A stretch of DNA of 64,000 nucleotides from Clostridium thermarum (GCF_006351925.1 NZ_CP040924.1:614501-678500); one strand, 5' to 3'; counted from the first letter of the stretch, positions 52,803-63,159 are shown. Notes: generated from the sequence alone by a model not told the origin. Numbers and translations are program-made.

Positions 52803-55800
52803 ATGAATAAACCTAGAATAGGCAACAAGTTTCTTAGGGTGACTTCATTATTTCAACTTATAATGTTTTTAATGTCACTGACCTTAGTCCAGGTACCCAT
52901 AAAGGTACAGGCGGAAACAAACACTTTAGTATATAACGATTTTGAAACAGGCACAGGATTTACCGGAGGCAGTGGTGTAACTGTAACTGTTGATACAGCA
53001 GAAAATGCCAGTGAAGAAGGAACTAAAAGTTTAAAAATGGAGGTAACCGGTAATGCTGGTTGGCCCAATGTAGAAGGGAACTACATAGATGTGGTACCCG
53101 CTGTTGGATCATCCATGGATGCCAGTGAATATGCAAACCTTGTATTCTATGTTAAAGATATGGAAGGAAATAATGGCGTCGAAGTAACATTGACATCTGA
53201 GGATGGAGCTGAAAAAGGCTTATGGGTAGATAAGGGTGTAAAAGGTGAATGGGTTAAGCTGAAGGTATCTTTGGCTAGTTTTACCGGTGTAGATCTTACA
53301 AAGATAATAAAGATAAGATTAGGTGAGTATAATCGGGGAACCTATTATTTTGATGATATATACTTTGAAAAGCCTCAAGTTAACCCGGAAATACCAGAGC
53401 TTGCTCCACAATGGTTCCAAAACTTTGAATATGGCGATGGTTTTGCTCCCGCAAGCACAGTAACTACCTCACTGGAGAGGGTGGATACAGCAACAGCTTA
53501 TGGTTTTAATTCCGTTAAGCTTACTATGTCAGATAATCAGGGGGGTAACTGGGATAACAGCAAAAACAGTGTAATTATTACCCCAATGTATTTGGCTCCT
53601 TCGCTTGATCCTAAGGATGAGGACAAAAAGTATGACTATGAGAGATATATGGATGTATCCAATTATAAATATATGATCTTTTATGTAAAAGATACAAGCG
53701 GAAGCAATGATGTTCATATAACTATCACAGATATTAATAATAAGTCATGGGATTTTTCATCAGATCCACAGAAGACTGTTAAAAATGAATGGGTTAAGAT
53801 GGTCATTCCACTTGACTATAACAAAGATATCGACTTTACCAAGATAAGTGAAATAAGACTAGGAATGTATTGGGACTGGAACAACGTTTATTATTTTGAT
53901 GATGTATATTTTGCTCAAAATGAAAACGATAACCCTCCTAATCATGGACATACAAGCTTAAAGCTTAAATATATAGATGGAACCACAGTGCCATATCAAA
54001 ATGGCATTCCTATGAGCTCCTTTGAAAAACAAAAGTCCAGAGTAAATATTCACTTGGGTGGAGAATGGAAGAAGGAAAGAGTGATCTTGGATCCACAAAA
54101 GTCTATAGCTACAAGAGATGCAGCGGGAATAGCTGCTATTGAAGCTGAAGCAGAAGAAAGATATACTGTAGACTTTGATGACTCCTCTTGGACTTCTAAG
54201 GTACTTCCTGCACCGGAAAATGACCTTTATGCTGATAAGGCTGAAACAAAGGCTGGCTTTGAGGAATACCAAGGCGGTGTTTGGTATAGAAGAACCTTTA
54301 CAGTAGATGAGGCTTTAGAAGGCAAAACCTTAACATTAAACTTCCTAGGTGTAAACTATTTTGCTGATGTTTGGGTTAATGGACAATATATGGGCGGACA
54401 TCAGGGAGGCTATACACCCTTTGCCTTCGATGTGACAGATGTTATAAAATATGGGTCAGAAAATGTTATAGCAGTAAGAGTGGACAACTCAGCTTGGGAT
54501 AAGTCCTTCTCCAATGGAGAAATACTCCCCTATGTAACCTCTGACTGGTTGAACTATACCGGTATGATTAGGCCTTGCTACCTTGAAGCTTCTGATAATA
54601 TTCATATAGTGAGAAGCGATATTAAACCTCTTGATACAGATGGATCAATTGAAGTTAAAACAGTGCTTAACAATAGGGCCAATACTGCAAAAAATGTTGA
54701 GCTTTCCTATGAAGTTTATGAAGCTGAAGTTACTGCTGAAAACAAAACCAGTGAATATGCAGAAGACTTATTGGGGGCTGCCGCAAATGTAGTTGAAAGT
54801 CGAAATGTTACCTTGTCAGATATAGCTGTAGATACATTAGATGCAAAGATAGAGGATGTAAAGTTATGGACACCTTCAACACCAAATCTTTATGTATTAA
54901 AGGTTACTGCAAAGGTTGATGGTAATGTATTAGATACTTATTATACTCAATTCGGGGTAAGAACACTTGGCACTGACGGAGATAAGCTTCTTCTTAACGG
55001 TGAACTTGCACCTTACCTTGCCGGTGTAGGTAGAACAGAAGACCATCCCACCAAAGGCCCAGCAATGAATAATGAAGAGCAATTCAAAGACTTTGAAATA
55101 ATAAAGAACACTTTAAAGGCTAATTTTGTTAGAACAGGTCACTTCCCGGCTAATAAAACTGCTTATTTATACACAGACAGATTAGGTTTGGCGGTTTGGC
55201 AGGAAATACCGGCCTACTGGTTCAGCGGAGAGGCCTTCGAAACGCAGACTAACCGTGGTTTAGCAAGACAAATGTATATGGAAATGATTTATGCTTCCTA
55301 TAACAGGCCATCAGTATGGTTTAACGGAACTACAAATGAATCCGGCGGGCAACTTTCAAGAGTAAACTATATAACTGATTTAAAGAATGCAGCTAGCTTA
55401 ATTGATGGAACAAGATTAGTTGGTCAGTCTGCTTCCGGCGGAGATGCAACCGATGATTCCCACAGGGCAGCTGATATAATAGGTATGACAATGTACCAAG
55501 GAGTATTTACAGGAGTTAATGCTTATAACGGTACCATAGATGTTCTAACTCAAATGCACAACAAGTTCCCTAATAAGCCAATACTGGCTACGGAATATGG
55601 ATATTGGTCTTCTGACGGTGATACTACAATTACTAAGCAATATGAAATTTTTAATACAACCTTTAATGCATTTACTAAGCTTGCAAATACCAAGGAGGAT
55701 GGCACAGAAAATCCTGATGGTTTTATAAGCGGTGGTGCTTGGTGGTGTGCCTTCAATTGGTATACAGAAATAACCAAGACCCAGACCATGGGACTTATCC

Positions 55801-58595
55801 ATATGGATAGGGTAACTCCAAAGGAACCACTGACTAGTATTTTTGCAGAAAAGTATAACAGGTATACAAAGGTCAGTGATCCTGCTACAGTAAAGGCTTC
55901 AGGAAAATCTACCTGGTATAATAGCTTAAGTTCAAACAGCGGTGTTACCGCAGGAGATGGGGCAGCTATTAAATCAGTAGCTTTAGATGGTGAAAATGGC
56001 GCAGTTCAAGCAACTGAAGTTACTGCTTCTAAGGCGACAAGTATTACAGTTCTGCCACAGGGTGGAGAATTGGCGGCAACTAACTTAGCTAATTACGATT
56101 ACTTTAACTTCTATGTTAAAGATATGAATGGAGAGAACACCATATCAGTTATATTCACAGATAACAAGGGAGTATCTTGGGAAGCAGAAGCTACAGCTAA
56201 GACGGTTAAAGGACAATGGACAAAGCTAAGCGTAGCAACAGGAGCAAATATAGACCATTTAGATACTGCTGCTGTTAATAAAGTGAACATAAAAGTACCT
56301 GCAGAAGGAAAGTATTATTTTAATAAGCTATACTTCTCAACTTATATTAATGACCCTACACCTCAGGTTACACCTGCAGGAGCCTCAATATGGTATCAAG
56401 ACTTTGAAAATGTTGAGACTTTAGAGGCAGGCATAGGAGCTACAGCTGAAATAGCTTCAGATGCAGCATTGACGGGAACAAGGGTTGCAAAACTTGTAAC
56501 TACACAGACCGGCAATCCGGGCACTACTAAGAGCAGTGTAATTGTAACACCAAAGGGATCAGAAGTTTTTGACATCACAGATTATGGTTATGTGTCCTTA
56601 TATGTAAAAGACACTCAGGGATCAAATACTGTTCTTTTAGTTTTCAAAGACAAGGATGGAAAAATAGCAAGTCAGTGGACTGATACAGGCTCTACCAAGA
56701 ATACCTGGACCAAGGTTTATGCACCATTGAATGCTGTTAAAAGCAGCGGAATTGATACTCGTAACATTGTATCAATAGCTCTTGCTCAGTGGAACGCAGG
56801 CACATATTACTTTGATGATATCTACTTTGCTAAATATCCGTCAGATGGCCCACCGGCACCGGGAGAGGTAGGAGGCGCACAGCCCACCATTGTAAGTATT
56901 TCAGATATAACAGCTTCTATAGAGAAAGGTGGCAATTTCACCTTACCAAGAGCAGTAATTGCAACAATGTCAGATAATAGTACAAGAGCTGTGGACATCG
57001 TATGGACACCAAATACTGTAGACACAACCAAATCCGGAGTATTTATATTTGAGGGACAAGTTGACGGTTATGATGGAAAAGTAAAGCTCACCCTATCTGT
57101 AATAGATACGAGTGATAACACAGATGAAACCAGAGATGAAAATGTACCGCTGCCGGATAGGGCAAGTGTTACTAATACGGACACTGCAGTTGTTATTTCA
57201 GTAATAAACAACGTAGCAAGCAGTGGAAGTGTAACCATAGATGTAGCTAATAACAAGACAGTAGCAAAGGAGATATTTGATGCTATAAAGGGGACGAATA
57301 AAACCCTTATATTCAAAGGAGATGTAGTTGAATGGACCTTTACAGGTAAGGACATCACAGAAACTACAAAGGATATAGACATGACAGTAAGAATTGCAAC
57401 TTTAAATTCAACAACAAGTGAGAATAAAGCCTTAATAGGAGAAAAAATCAACAATGAAAATGTATTGGTAATATCCTTTGCAAATAACGGACAATTGCCC
57501 GGAAGAGCAAAGATAAAACTTAAACTCGATAATGCATGGTTAGCAAGCAGAAATAAGAACAATATAAATATCTATTACTTTAATGAGGTAAGTAAAGCAA
57601 TAGAACCTGTAGCCAGTGAATTAACAGCAGATTCAGAAGGTTATGTACAGTTCCATATTACACATAACAGTGATTATATCGTATCAGACAAGGCTTTAAC
57701 TATGGTACCGGTAGAGCCAACTATAGTAAGATTAGGCGGTGCAGACAGATATGAAACTTCTATTAAGGTTTCTCAGGCTGGCTGGAAAACTTCTGAATAT
57801 GTAGTGCTGGCAAGAGGAGATGAATATGCAGATGCGCTGACCGCAGCACCATTTGCAAAACAGTTAAATGCACCGATACTTCTGACTGCACCTAAGGCTC
57901 TTGATGCTAGAGTAAAAGCAGAGTTAATAAGACTTAAGACCAAGAAGGTATATGTAATTGGCGCCACTGGAGCAATTTCTTCCGGAGTAGTAAATGCTGT
58001 ATCTGCAATGGGTATCAAAGTAGAGAGAATAGGCGGAAATGACAGATATGAGACAGCTTTGACAATAGCTAAGAAGATGACAAATAAGAGTCAAGTATTC
58101 TTAGCCACCGGCACAAACTTTGCGGATGCACTCTCAATTTCTTCCTATGCAGCAGCCACTGGCAGTCCAATACTTCTAACAACTAAGAACTCAATTTCTG
58201 CTGAGGTTGCAAAATACATAAAAGACAACAACAGCAAGGTATATGTGATTGGGGGTAACGGAGTAATTGCAGACACCGTTATGAAGAGTATTGCAGGAGC
58301 TGAAAGAATAGGCGGAAATGACAGATATGCTACAAACTTAGCAATTCTAAATAAGTTTGCCGCAGGTTTTGACTTCTCTGTTATCTATCTTGCAACAGGA
58401 GCTAACTATCCGGATGCAATCTGTAGCTCCGCTTTAGCAGGAAGTAAGAAGGCTCCCATCATTCTGGTTAACAGTAATGATACAAATGCTCAAAATGCTT
58501 ATATCAAGACAATAGGATCCAGGGTAAAGGAAGTTAATGTTATTGGCGGGGCAGGAGTATTGCCTGCTGAAACAGTTCAAAAGGTTTTAAAATAA
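52803..58595 (+). CDS. wall-bound GH2 enzyme with CBM-like domains and three CWB2 repeats
   Basis: 1930 residues. Signal peptide 1-37; two CBM-like jelly-roll domains about 42-190 and 203-372 (each ending YYFDD-Y-F); GH2 about 410-1030 with sugar-binding GGVWYRRTF, acid/base Glu846 in GTTNESGG and nucleophile Glu931 in ILATEYGYW; two further CBM-like domains about 1035-1180 and 1196-1344; Ig-like (Big_4) about 1362-1435; an unrecognised domain about 1450-1632 shared with the giant GH3/GH30 protein; three CWB2 repeats about 1640-1930. GH2 covers beta-galactosidase, beta-mannosidase and beta-glucuronidase; the sequence does not decide which. RBS AAGGAGG precedes ATG 52803. Bound non-covalently to the wall, it probably trims released oligosaccharides or side chains. 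Confidence 0.9.
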   Translation: MNKPRIGNKFLRVTSLFQLIMFLMSLTLVQVPIKVQAETNTLVYNDFETGTGFTGGSGVTVTVDTAENASEEGTKSLKMEVTGNAGWPNVEGNYIDVVPAVGSSMDASEYANLVFYVKDMEGNNGVEVTLTSEDGAEKGLWVDKGVKGEWVKLKVSLASFTGVDLTKIIKIRLGEYNRGTYYFDDIYFEKPQVNPEIPELAPQWFQNFEYGDGFAPASTVTTSLERVDTATAYGFNSVKLTMSDNQGGNWDNSKNSVIITPMYLAPSLDPKDEDKKYDYERYMDVSNYKYMIFYVKDTSGSNDVHITITDINNKSWDFSSDPQKTVKNEWVKMVIPLDYNKDIDFTKISEIRLGMYWDWNNVYYFDDVYFAQNENDNPPNHGHTSLKLKYIDGTTVPYQNGIPMSSFEKQKSRVNIHLGGEWKKERVILDPQKSIATRDAAGIAAIEAEAEERYTVDFDDSSWTSKVLPAPENDLYADKAETKAGFEEYQGGVWYRRTFTVDEALEGKTLTLNFLGVNYFADVWVNGQYMGGHQGGYTPFAFDVTDVIKYGSENVIAVRVDNSAWDKSFSNGEILPYVTSDWLNYTGMIRPCYLEASDNIHIVRSDIKPLDTDGSIEVKTVLNNRANTAKNVELSYEVYEAEVTAENKTSEYAEDLLGAAANVVESRNVTLSDIAVDTLDAKIEDVKLWTPSTPNLYVLKVTAKVDGNVLDTYYTQFGVRTLGTDGDKLLLNGELAPYLAGVGRTEDHPTKGPAMNNEEQFKDFEIIKNTLKANFVRTGHFPANKTAYLYTDRLGLAVWQEIPAYWFSGEAFETQTNRGLARQMYMEMIYASYNRPSVWFNGTTNESGGQLSRVNYITDLKNAASLIDGTRLVGQSASGGDATDDSHRAADIIGMTMYQGVFTGVNAYNGTIDVLTQMHNKFPNKPILATEYGYWSSDGDTTITKQYEIFNTTFNAFTKLANTKEDGTENPDGFISGGAWWCAFNWYTEITKTQTMGLIHMDRVTPKEPLTSIFAEKYNRYTKVSDPATVKASGKSTWYNSLSSNSGVTAGDGAAIKSVALDGENGAVQATEVTASKATSITVLPQGGELAATNLANYDYFNFYVKDMNGENTISVIFTDNKGVSWEAEATAKTVKGQWTKLSVATGANIDHLDTAAVNKVNIKVPAEGKYYFNKLYFSTYINDPTPQVTPAGASIWYQDFENVETLEAGIGATAEIASDAALTGTRVAKLVTTQTGNPGTTKSSVIVTPKGSEVFDITDYGYVSLYVKDTQGSNTVLLVFKDKDGKIASQWTDTGSTKNTWTKVYAPLNAVKSSGIDTRNIVSIALAQWNAGTYYFDDIYFAKYPSDGPPAPGEVGGAQPTIVSISDITASIEKGGNFTLPRAVIATMSDNSTRAVDIVWTPNTVDTTKSGVFIFEGQVDGYDGKVKLTLSVIDTSDNTDETRDENVPLPDRASVTNTDTAVVISVINNVASSGSVTIDVANNKTVAKEIFDAIKGTNKTLIFKGDVVEWTFTGKDITETTKDIDMTVRIATLNSTTSENKALIGEKINNENVLVISFANNGQLPGRAKIKLKLDNAWLASRNKNNINIYYFNEVSKAIEPVASELTADSEGYVQFHITHNSDYIVSDKALTMVPVEPTIVRLGGADRYETSIKVSQAGWKTSEYVVLARGDEYADALTAAPFAKQLNAPILLTAPKALDARVKAELIRLKTKKVYVIGATGAISSGVVNAVSAMGIKVERIGGNDRYETALTIAKKMTNKSQVFLATGTNFADALSISSYAAATGSPILLTTKNSISAEVAKYIKDNNSKVYVIGGNGVIADTVMKSIAGAERIGGNDRYATNLAILNKFAAGFDFSVIYLATGANYPDAICSSALAGSKKAPIILVNSNDTNAQNAYIKTIGSRVKEVNVIGGAGVLPAETVQKVLK

Positions 58596-58621
58596 AATAG
58601 ACATTTCACAAACATATGAAG

Positions 58622-58662
58622 AAAAAGCTACCGACATATAGGCTGGTAGCTTTTTCTTTTTT
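58622..58662 (+). terminator. terminator of the GH2 gene
   Basis: AAAAAGCTACC (58622-58632) pairs with GGTAGCTTTTT (58645-58655), followed by more T residues. Confidence 0.8.
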
Positions 58663-58700
58663 AATAAATCAAAGCACTTTATTAAACCATTTAGCAGTTT

Positions 58701-58715
58701 TATACACTTTTTATT
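58701..58715 (-). promoter_or_regulatory. AAAAAGTGTATA half-site upstream of the four-gene surface operon
   Basis: On the reverse strand this reads AATAAAAAGTGTATA, matching the half-sites at 3720-3735 and 40503-40520. It lies about 80 bases before the GH28/GH49-like gene. A TTGACA at 58720-58725 follows, without a convincing -10. Confidence 0.35.
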
Positions 58716-58791
58716 AAAATTGACACACTGTAAAATTAAAGTAGGACAATAATTATATTTAATCTATATTGTAGGGAAGGATGGGTGGTCA

Positions 58792-60282
58792 ATGGAAGTT
58801 ATGACAGTGAAAGAAAAAAGTAAATTGCCAATATTAATATTAGCAATTTCAGCAATATTATCTGTTGCCTTTGCAACCTATAGGATAGTAGATTTAATTT
58901 CAAATTCAACAAAGGCTACATTAGTGCTCTATGATGGGCCCAAGCTAATGAGGCAAGCAGGCGACACAAAGATTAGCGTCAATGGGAATCCTCTTTTTGT
59001 GTATAATGCACCTGTAAATAATACACATACATGGGTGGAAAATGGAAATCCGCCAATGGATTATACGGCCATGACATATTTTGACTTTGAAGGCACTGCT
59101 AAGATAGAGATTGAACTGACTGAGGTTACAGACATATCAAAGGTTAAAGTATCACCACTATCAGCTGGTATTAAGCCGAAAGTAAACGGTAACAAAATTA
59201 CTTTTACCGTAAAAAAACCAGACCAATATACTGTTGAATACAATGACAGCGTTGAGACAGCTATACACATATTTGCAAATCCCCTGGAGCAGGATCTTCC
59301 TGATTTTAACGATAAGAATGTCATCTACGTAGGTCCGGGCTTATGGAATATAGATAATGTAGGGCTAGAAAGTGGACAGACACTATACCTTTCCGGGGGA
59401 GCTGTAGTCTATGGAACAATAAGGGCTAATAACGTAGAAAATGTAACTGTACGTGGAAGGGGAATAATGGATGGAAGCCTCTGGTCAAGTTGGAAGAATG
59501 AAGGCCAAATAGCAAGGGTGCCGATAGACTTTGTAAATTCAAAAAATATCTACGTAGAAGGTATCATATTCATGAATCCCAATGCATGGACTTTTAATTC
59601 ATTGAGTTCGGAAAATGCCACAATTGATAACATAAAAATCATATCTGCAAGGCAGAACGGAGACGGAATAACACTGCAATCCTGCAAGAATTTCACAGTT
59701 ACCAATTCCTTTGTGAGATCCTGGGATGATAGCTTGGTAGTTAAGAACTACGAAGGAAACTCAGACAATATTACTTTTGACAACATAAAGGTTTGGACGG
59801 ACCTTGCCCAATCCTGCGAAATAGGTTATGAAACCAACAAAGGACAGAGGGAAAATGCTGTTATTAGCAATATTACTTTTAAGAACATAACTGTTTTGCA
59901 CAATTTTCATAAGCCTGTAATAAGCATTCATAACTCAGACGATGCAACAGTTCGGGATATCCGCTACAGCAATATAATTGTAGAAGATGCCCAAATGGGT
60001 GAAGGAGATGCCGGTGCAAACAAGCAATTGATAGACTTTACTATCATGGGCAGCGGTTGGTCTGCTACAAAAGAAAGAGGACATATAAAAAATATCACTG
60101 TAGAAAATGTAAAGATTTTGAGCGGAAAAGCTGCACCTTCCAGAATAATTGGCTTTGATAAAGACCATATGGTTGAGAATGTAAAGATAAAGGGGCTCAA
60201 CATTCTTGGTAAAGACATAAAGTCATCAGAAGATGCAAACCTTGAAACTAACGAATATGTCTCAGGTATCGTCTTTGAGTAA
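58792..60282 (+). CDS. membrane-anchored GH28/GH49-like parallel beta-helix enzyme
   Basis: 496 residues. N-terminal membrane helix at about 13-37 with no clear signal-peptidase site, so probably a membrane anchor. A beta-sandwich domain at about 43-160 resembles the N-domain of GH49-type enzymes, followed by a right-handed beta-helix at about 170-495 (LYLSGGAVVYGTI, VRGRGIMDGS). Candidate acidic active-site residues are NGDGI at 289-293 and WDD at 311-313, similar to the Asp clusters of GH28 and GH49. The GH28 GHG motif is not visible, so polygalacturonase activity is not assured. First gene of a four-gene operon. Confidence 0.7.
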   Translation: MEVMTVKEKSKLPILILAISAILSVAFATYRIVDLISNSTKATLVLYDGPKLMRQAGDTKISVNGNPLFVYNAPVNNTHTWVENGNPPMDYTAMTYFDFEGTAKIEIELTEVTDISKVKVSPLSAGIKPKVNGNKITFTVKKPDQYTVEYNDSVETAIHIFANPLEQDLPDFNDKNVIYVGPGLWNIDNVGLESGQTLYLSGGAVVYGTIRANNVENVTVRGRGIMDGSLWSSWKNEGQIARVPIDFVNSKNIYVEGIIFMNPNAWTFNSLSSENATIDNIKIISARQNGDGITLQSCKNFTVTNSFVRSWDDSLVVKNYEGNSDNITFDNIKVWTDLAQSCEIGYETNKGQRENAVISNITFKNITVLHNFHKPVISIHNSDDATVRDIRYSNIIVEDAQMGEGDAGANKQLIDFTIMGSGWSATKERGHIKNITVENVKILSGKAAPSRIIGFDKDHMVENVKIKGLNILGKDIKSSEDANLETNEYVSGIVFE

Positions 60283-60309
60283 TTTGTGATAAAAGGGAGG
60301 TGGCAAGCT

Positions 60310-60936
60310 ATGAATAAAAATAAACATGTTATCGCAGCACTTTCAATAATACTGATTCTATCACTGGGAGTAATAGCTGAAAGCTATGTTCTGGGAGATA
60401 ACAAGGCTTCTCAGATTGCCGGCACTGTTACCAAGGTATCCACACCGGACCAAACTAGGGTAATGACACCCAAGTGGGCAGAAACATCTGAGTATGAATT
60501 TGAGGACTTAGGTGAGAATATTGCAGTGGGCAAAACTTCCACAGCTGATTCCTTCCAAGATGTATATGAAGGAAAATACAGTACAGACGGTGATATCAAT
60601 ACCTATTGGGAAGGTAAGGCAAATTCTTATCCCAATAACCTTACTGTAGATTTGGGAGCACCTACCAAGATTGCTAAACTTCGATTGAGGGTTAATCCGG
60701 ATAAAATATGGGGAAAAAGAGTTCAGACTTTTTCTATACTGGGAAGCAATGACGGCAATGATTTCAAGGAAATAGTGCCAAGTACAGACTACAAATATGA
60801 TCCTAAAACCGGAAATCAAGTTACTATTGACTTGCCCCAGGGAACAGAAGTGCAATTTATCAGGGCTCAGTTTACTGCAAACACCGGAGCTGTTGGTGGG
60901 CAGGTAGCAGAATTTGAGGTTTATGCAGCCAATTAA
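60310..60936 (+). CDS. membrane-anchored discoidin (F5/8 type C, CBM32-like) protein
   Basis: 208 residues from ATG 60310 (GGGAGGTGG upstream). Membrane segment or signal at about 6-27, then one discoidin domain at about 70-208: NIAVGKTSTADS, DGDINTYWEG, LTVDLGAPTKIAKLRLRV, FSILGSNDGNDF and a C-terminal VAEFEVYA strand. Such domains bind galactose- or uronate-type sugars. No catalytic part: it is a stand-alone binding protein at the surface, made with the beta-helix enzyme. Confidence 0.82.
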   Translation: MNKNKHVIAALSIILILSLGVIAESYVLGDNKASQIAGTVTKVSTPDQTRVMTPKWAETSEYEFEDLGENIAVGKTSTADSFQDVYEGKYSTDGDINTYWEGKANSYPNNLTVDLGAPTKIAKLRLRVNPDKIWGKRVQTFSILGSNDGNDFKEIVPSTDYKYDPKTGNQVTIDLPQGTEVQFIRAQFTANTGAVGGQVAEFEVYAAN

Positions 60937-60969
60937 GTACAAATACAATGATATTCAGGAGGGTGGAGT

Positions 60970-61824
60970 ATGAAGAAGAATAAAATAGGCATATTTGCCT
61001 TAGTTATAGCCTTTGTCATGTCAATATTTACTATGAGGGTTTCTGCAGCATCACCGGATAACGCATTACTGCTTGATGACTATAACAGAAGTTCATTGGG
61101 GGTGGAAGGAAACGGCGGAGCTTACAACACACCTAACAGTCAAGGCATAACAATCTATTGGATACAATGGGCCAAGGCAGTTCCACAAATAGAAGATAAA
61201 GCACTTAAACTTCAAATGGAAGCTCAGGGGTGGTTTGGAGAAGGCGGCATGATAAAGGATCCTGCCTTTAAATATATCATAATGAAAGTAAAGGGCGAAA
61301 AGGGAGGAGAAGAACAATTCCTATCAATAAACCCTGACGCTAAGGGATTAGTAAATTTTGTGGATTTAAAAGGTCCGGATGGAAATCCGGTGCCGGCAAT
61401 AACTACTGAATATCAAGACATAGTTATCGACATTGCAGCCTCAGGCTTTAATCTGCCGGATGGATTAGAGGCAATACACTTCAATAACACTGAACCGGTT
61501 ACCATATATATAGATGAAATTTATCTGTCTAAGGATGGAAAGCCTGCGGACTTTTCTGTAGAAGACAAGCCAGAAGAGGAAAAACCAGCGGCTGAAACTC
61601 CTCAAGGGGAAAAGCCTGCGGAGGAAAAACCGGCAGCAGAGGATTCAAGCGATAAAACAGAAGAAAGTAAACCTGTAGATAGTACACCGGTGGTAGAAAT
61701 AGTGGAAAGCAATGACAACAAAGGAGTATTGGCAGGTGCTATTGCAGGTGTTACAGTTTTAGCCATAGGTGGAGTAGTCTATGTACTATATATAAGAAAA
61801 CCAAATAAATTAAGGAGGAAATAA
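60970..61824 (+). CDS. surface protein: unrecognised jelly-roll-like domain, acidic linker, C-terminal TM
   Basis: 284 residues. Signal peptide about 1-26; a beta-rich domain about 33-198 (LLLDDYNRSS, ITIYWIQWAK, FKYIIMKVKGEKGG, EYQDIVIDIAASGF, IYIDEIYLSKD); a Pro/Glu-rich linker about 200-255 with EEKPAAE-type repeats; a membrane helix about 257-278 and basic tail. No sortase motif before the helix, so it is presumably membrane-anchored. The domain is a diverged relative of the two repeats in the next protein. The jelly-roll shape suggests carbohydrate binding but I cannot match a named CBM family. Confidence 0.7.
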   Translation: MKKNKIGIFALVIAFVMSIFTMRVSAASPDNALLLDDYNRSSLGVEGNGGAYNTPNSQGITIYWIQWAKAVPQIEDKALKLQMEAQGWFGEGGMIKDPAFKYIIMKVKGEKGGEEQFLSINPDAKGLVNFVDLKGPDGNPVPAITTEYQDIVIDIAASGFNLPDGLEAIHFNNTEPVTIYIDEIYLSKDGKPADFSVEDKPEEEKPAAETPQGEKPAEEKPAAEDSSDKTEESKPVDSTPVVEIVESNDNKGVLAGAIAGVTVLAIGGVVYVLYIRKPNKLRRK

Positions 61825-61827
61825 GTT

Positions 61828-63159
61828 ATGAGGAAAAGAAAACTTCTTGCAACGGCTTTGACACTGGCTTTCACCTTAGTATCCACATCTTTGTCTGTGT
61901 TAGCTGCTGAACCAGCGGTAGAGGGGAATTATTTGGACGATTTTGAAAGGGCAGAAGTAGCAGTTAACGGCGAAAACAATACACTAAGCGACGGTACATT
62001 TATATATTGGAACGGTGCCGGTGCCGGAACCTTTTCAATCTCGGATGGTGTGTTGAATGCTAAGATGAACGAAGGTGGCTATTACCGCTTTGCAACCAAT
62101 AATGATAAAACCTACAAGTATGTTGTAATTAGAATAAAGGGTGACGAAAGAGCAGTTAACGATAAGATCTATGTAAGAATAGGACCTGCTGAAAAAGGCG
62201 CCATTGATGACAATGCAGAGAGAGGAGACAAATCCCTTGCCCAACTGAAAACACCAAATGGAGAGGCGGTTCCGGCTGTATCAACAGAATGGCAGGATAT
62301 AGTGATTGACGTGGAAAAGAGTGGCTTTAGTCTTGGTGGTGGCAGCAATGGTTTCCAAATTGGTACCTGGCAGGCTATGAACTTGGATATAGACTATATA
62401 TTCATGACAAATGTAAATCCAAGTGCTCCGGGGGAAACACCCGCTGAGCCGGCAACTCCGGCAGAGCCAGCCGCACCAGCAGAACCGGCAGCACCGGCTA
62501 CACCTGCAGAGACGACAAGCCCGGCTCCAACTAAAGTTACAAATCCAGAGGATATAATTACCGGCGCTTTAATAGATAACTTTAACAGAGCAGAATTACC
62601 CCTAAGCAATACTAAACTGAGTGATGGTACAACAGTTTATTGGAATCAATCAGGCGCAGGAATCTTCACTATTTCCAACGGAATATTGCATGCTAAGATG
62701 AACGATGGCGGTTTCTATAGATTAGCAACCAATAACACAGAGAGTTTCAAATATGTTGTAATCAGAATAAAAGGTGACCAAAGAGCAGTTAATGAGAAAA
62801 TTTATACAAGAATAGGCGTAGCCGAAAGAGGAGACATAGATGATAATGCTGCAAGAGGAGATAAGTCCTTTGCAGATATAAAGGGACCAGACGGAAATCC
62901 AGTTCCTAAGATCACCAGCTCATGGCAGAATATAGTAATAGACCTGGAGAAGAGCGGCTTTGCCCTTGGAGGCGGGAGCAATGCCTTCCAAATAGGATCT
63001 TGGCAGCCAATGAATCTTGACATAGACTTTATATACATGACAAATACCCTACCAAATCCAAGTACGGGGGATACTTTCCCTGTAGCAGCTGCTGCAGCGG
63101 CATTGGCATCAGCCGCAGCTTTGGTAATTCTAACAAGGAAAAAAGCACAGCAGCAATAA
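61828..63159 (+). CDS. surface protein: two copies of an unrecognised domain, PA-rich linker, NPSTG sortase-type tail
   Basis: 443 residues. Signal peptide about 1-27; domain copy 1 about 33-192; linker about 194-240 of repeated PAEPA units; domain copy 2 about 248-412; C-terminal NPSTG, hydrophobic stretch and RKKAQQQ tail. The copies share long blocks: the YKYVVIRIKGD / FKYVVIRIKGD strand, a DDNA.RGDKS motif, WQDIVIDVEKSGF / WQNIVIDLEKSGF and NLDIDYIFMTN / NLDIDFIYMTN. NPSTG resembles the (S/N)PxTG signals of clostridial class B-type sortases. It starts 3 bases after the upstream stop, with AAGGAGG inside the end of that gene. Probably sugar binding; not demonstrated. Confidence 0.75.
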   Translation: MRKRKLLATALTLAFTLVSTSLSVLAAEPAVEGNYLDDFERAEVAVNGENNTLSDGTFIYWNGAGAGTFSISDGVLNAKMNEGGYYRFATNNDKTYKYVVIRIKGDERAVNDKIYVRIGPAEKGAIDDNAERGDKSLAQLKTPNGEAVPAVSTEWQDIVIDVEKSGFSLGGGSNGFQIGTWQAMNLDIDYIFMTNVNPSAPGETPAEPATPAEPAAPAEPAAPATPAETTSPAPTKVTNPEDIITGALIDNFNRAELPLSNTKLSDGTTVYWNQSGAGIFTISNGILHAKMNDGGFYRLATNNTESFKYVVIRIKGDQRAVNEKIYTRIGVAERGDIDDNAARGDKSFADIKGPDGNPVPKITSSWQNIVIDLEKSGFALGGGSNAFQIGSWQPMNLDIDFIYMTNTLPNPSTGDTFPVAAAAAALASAAALVILTRKKAQQQ

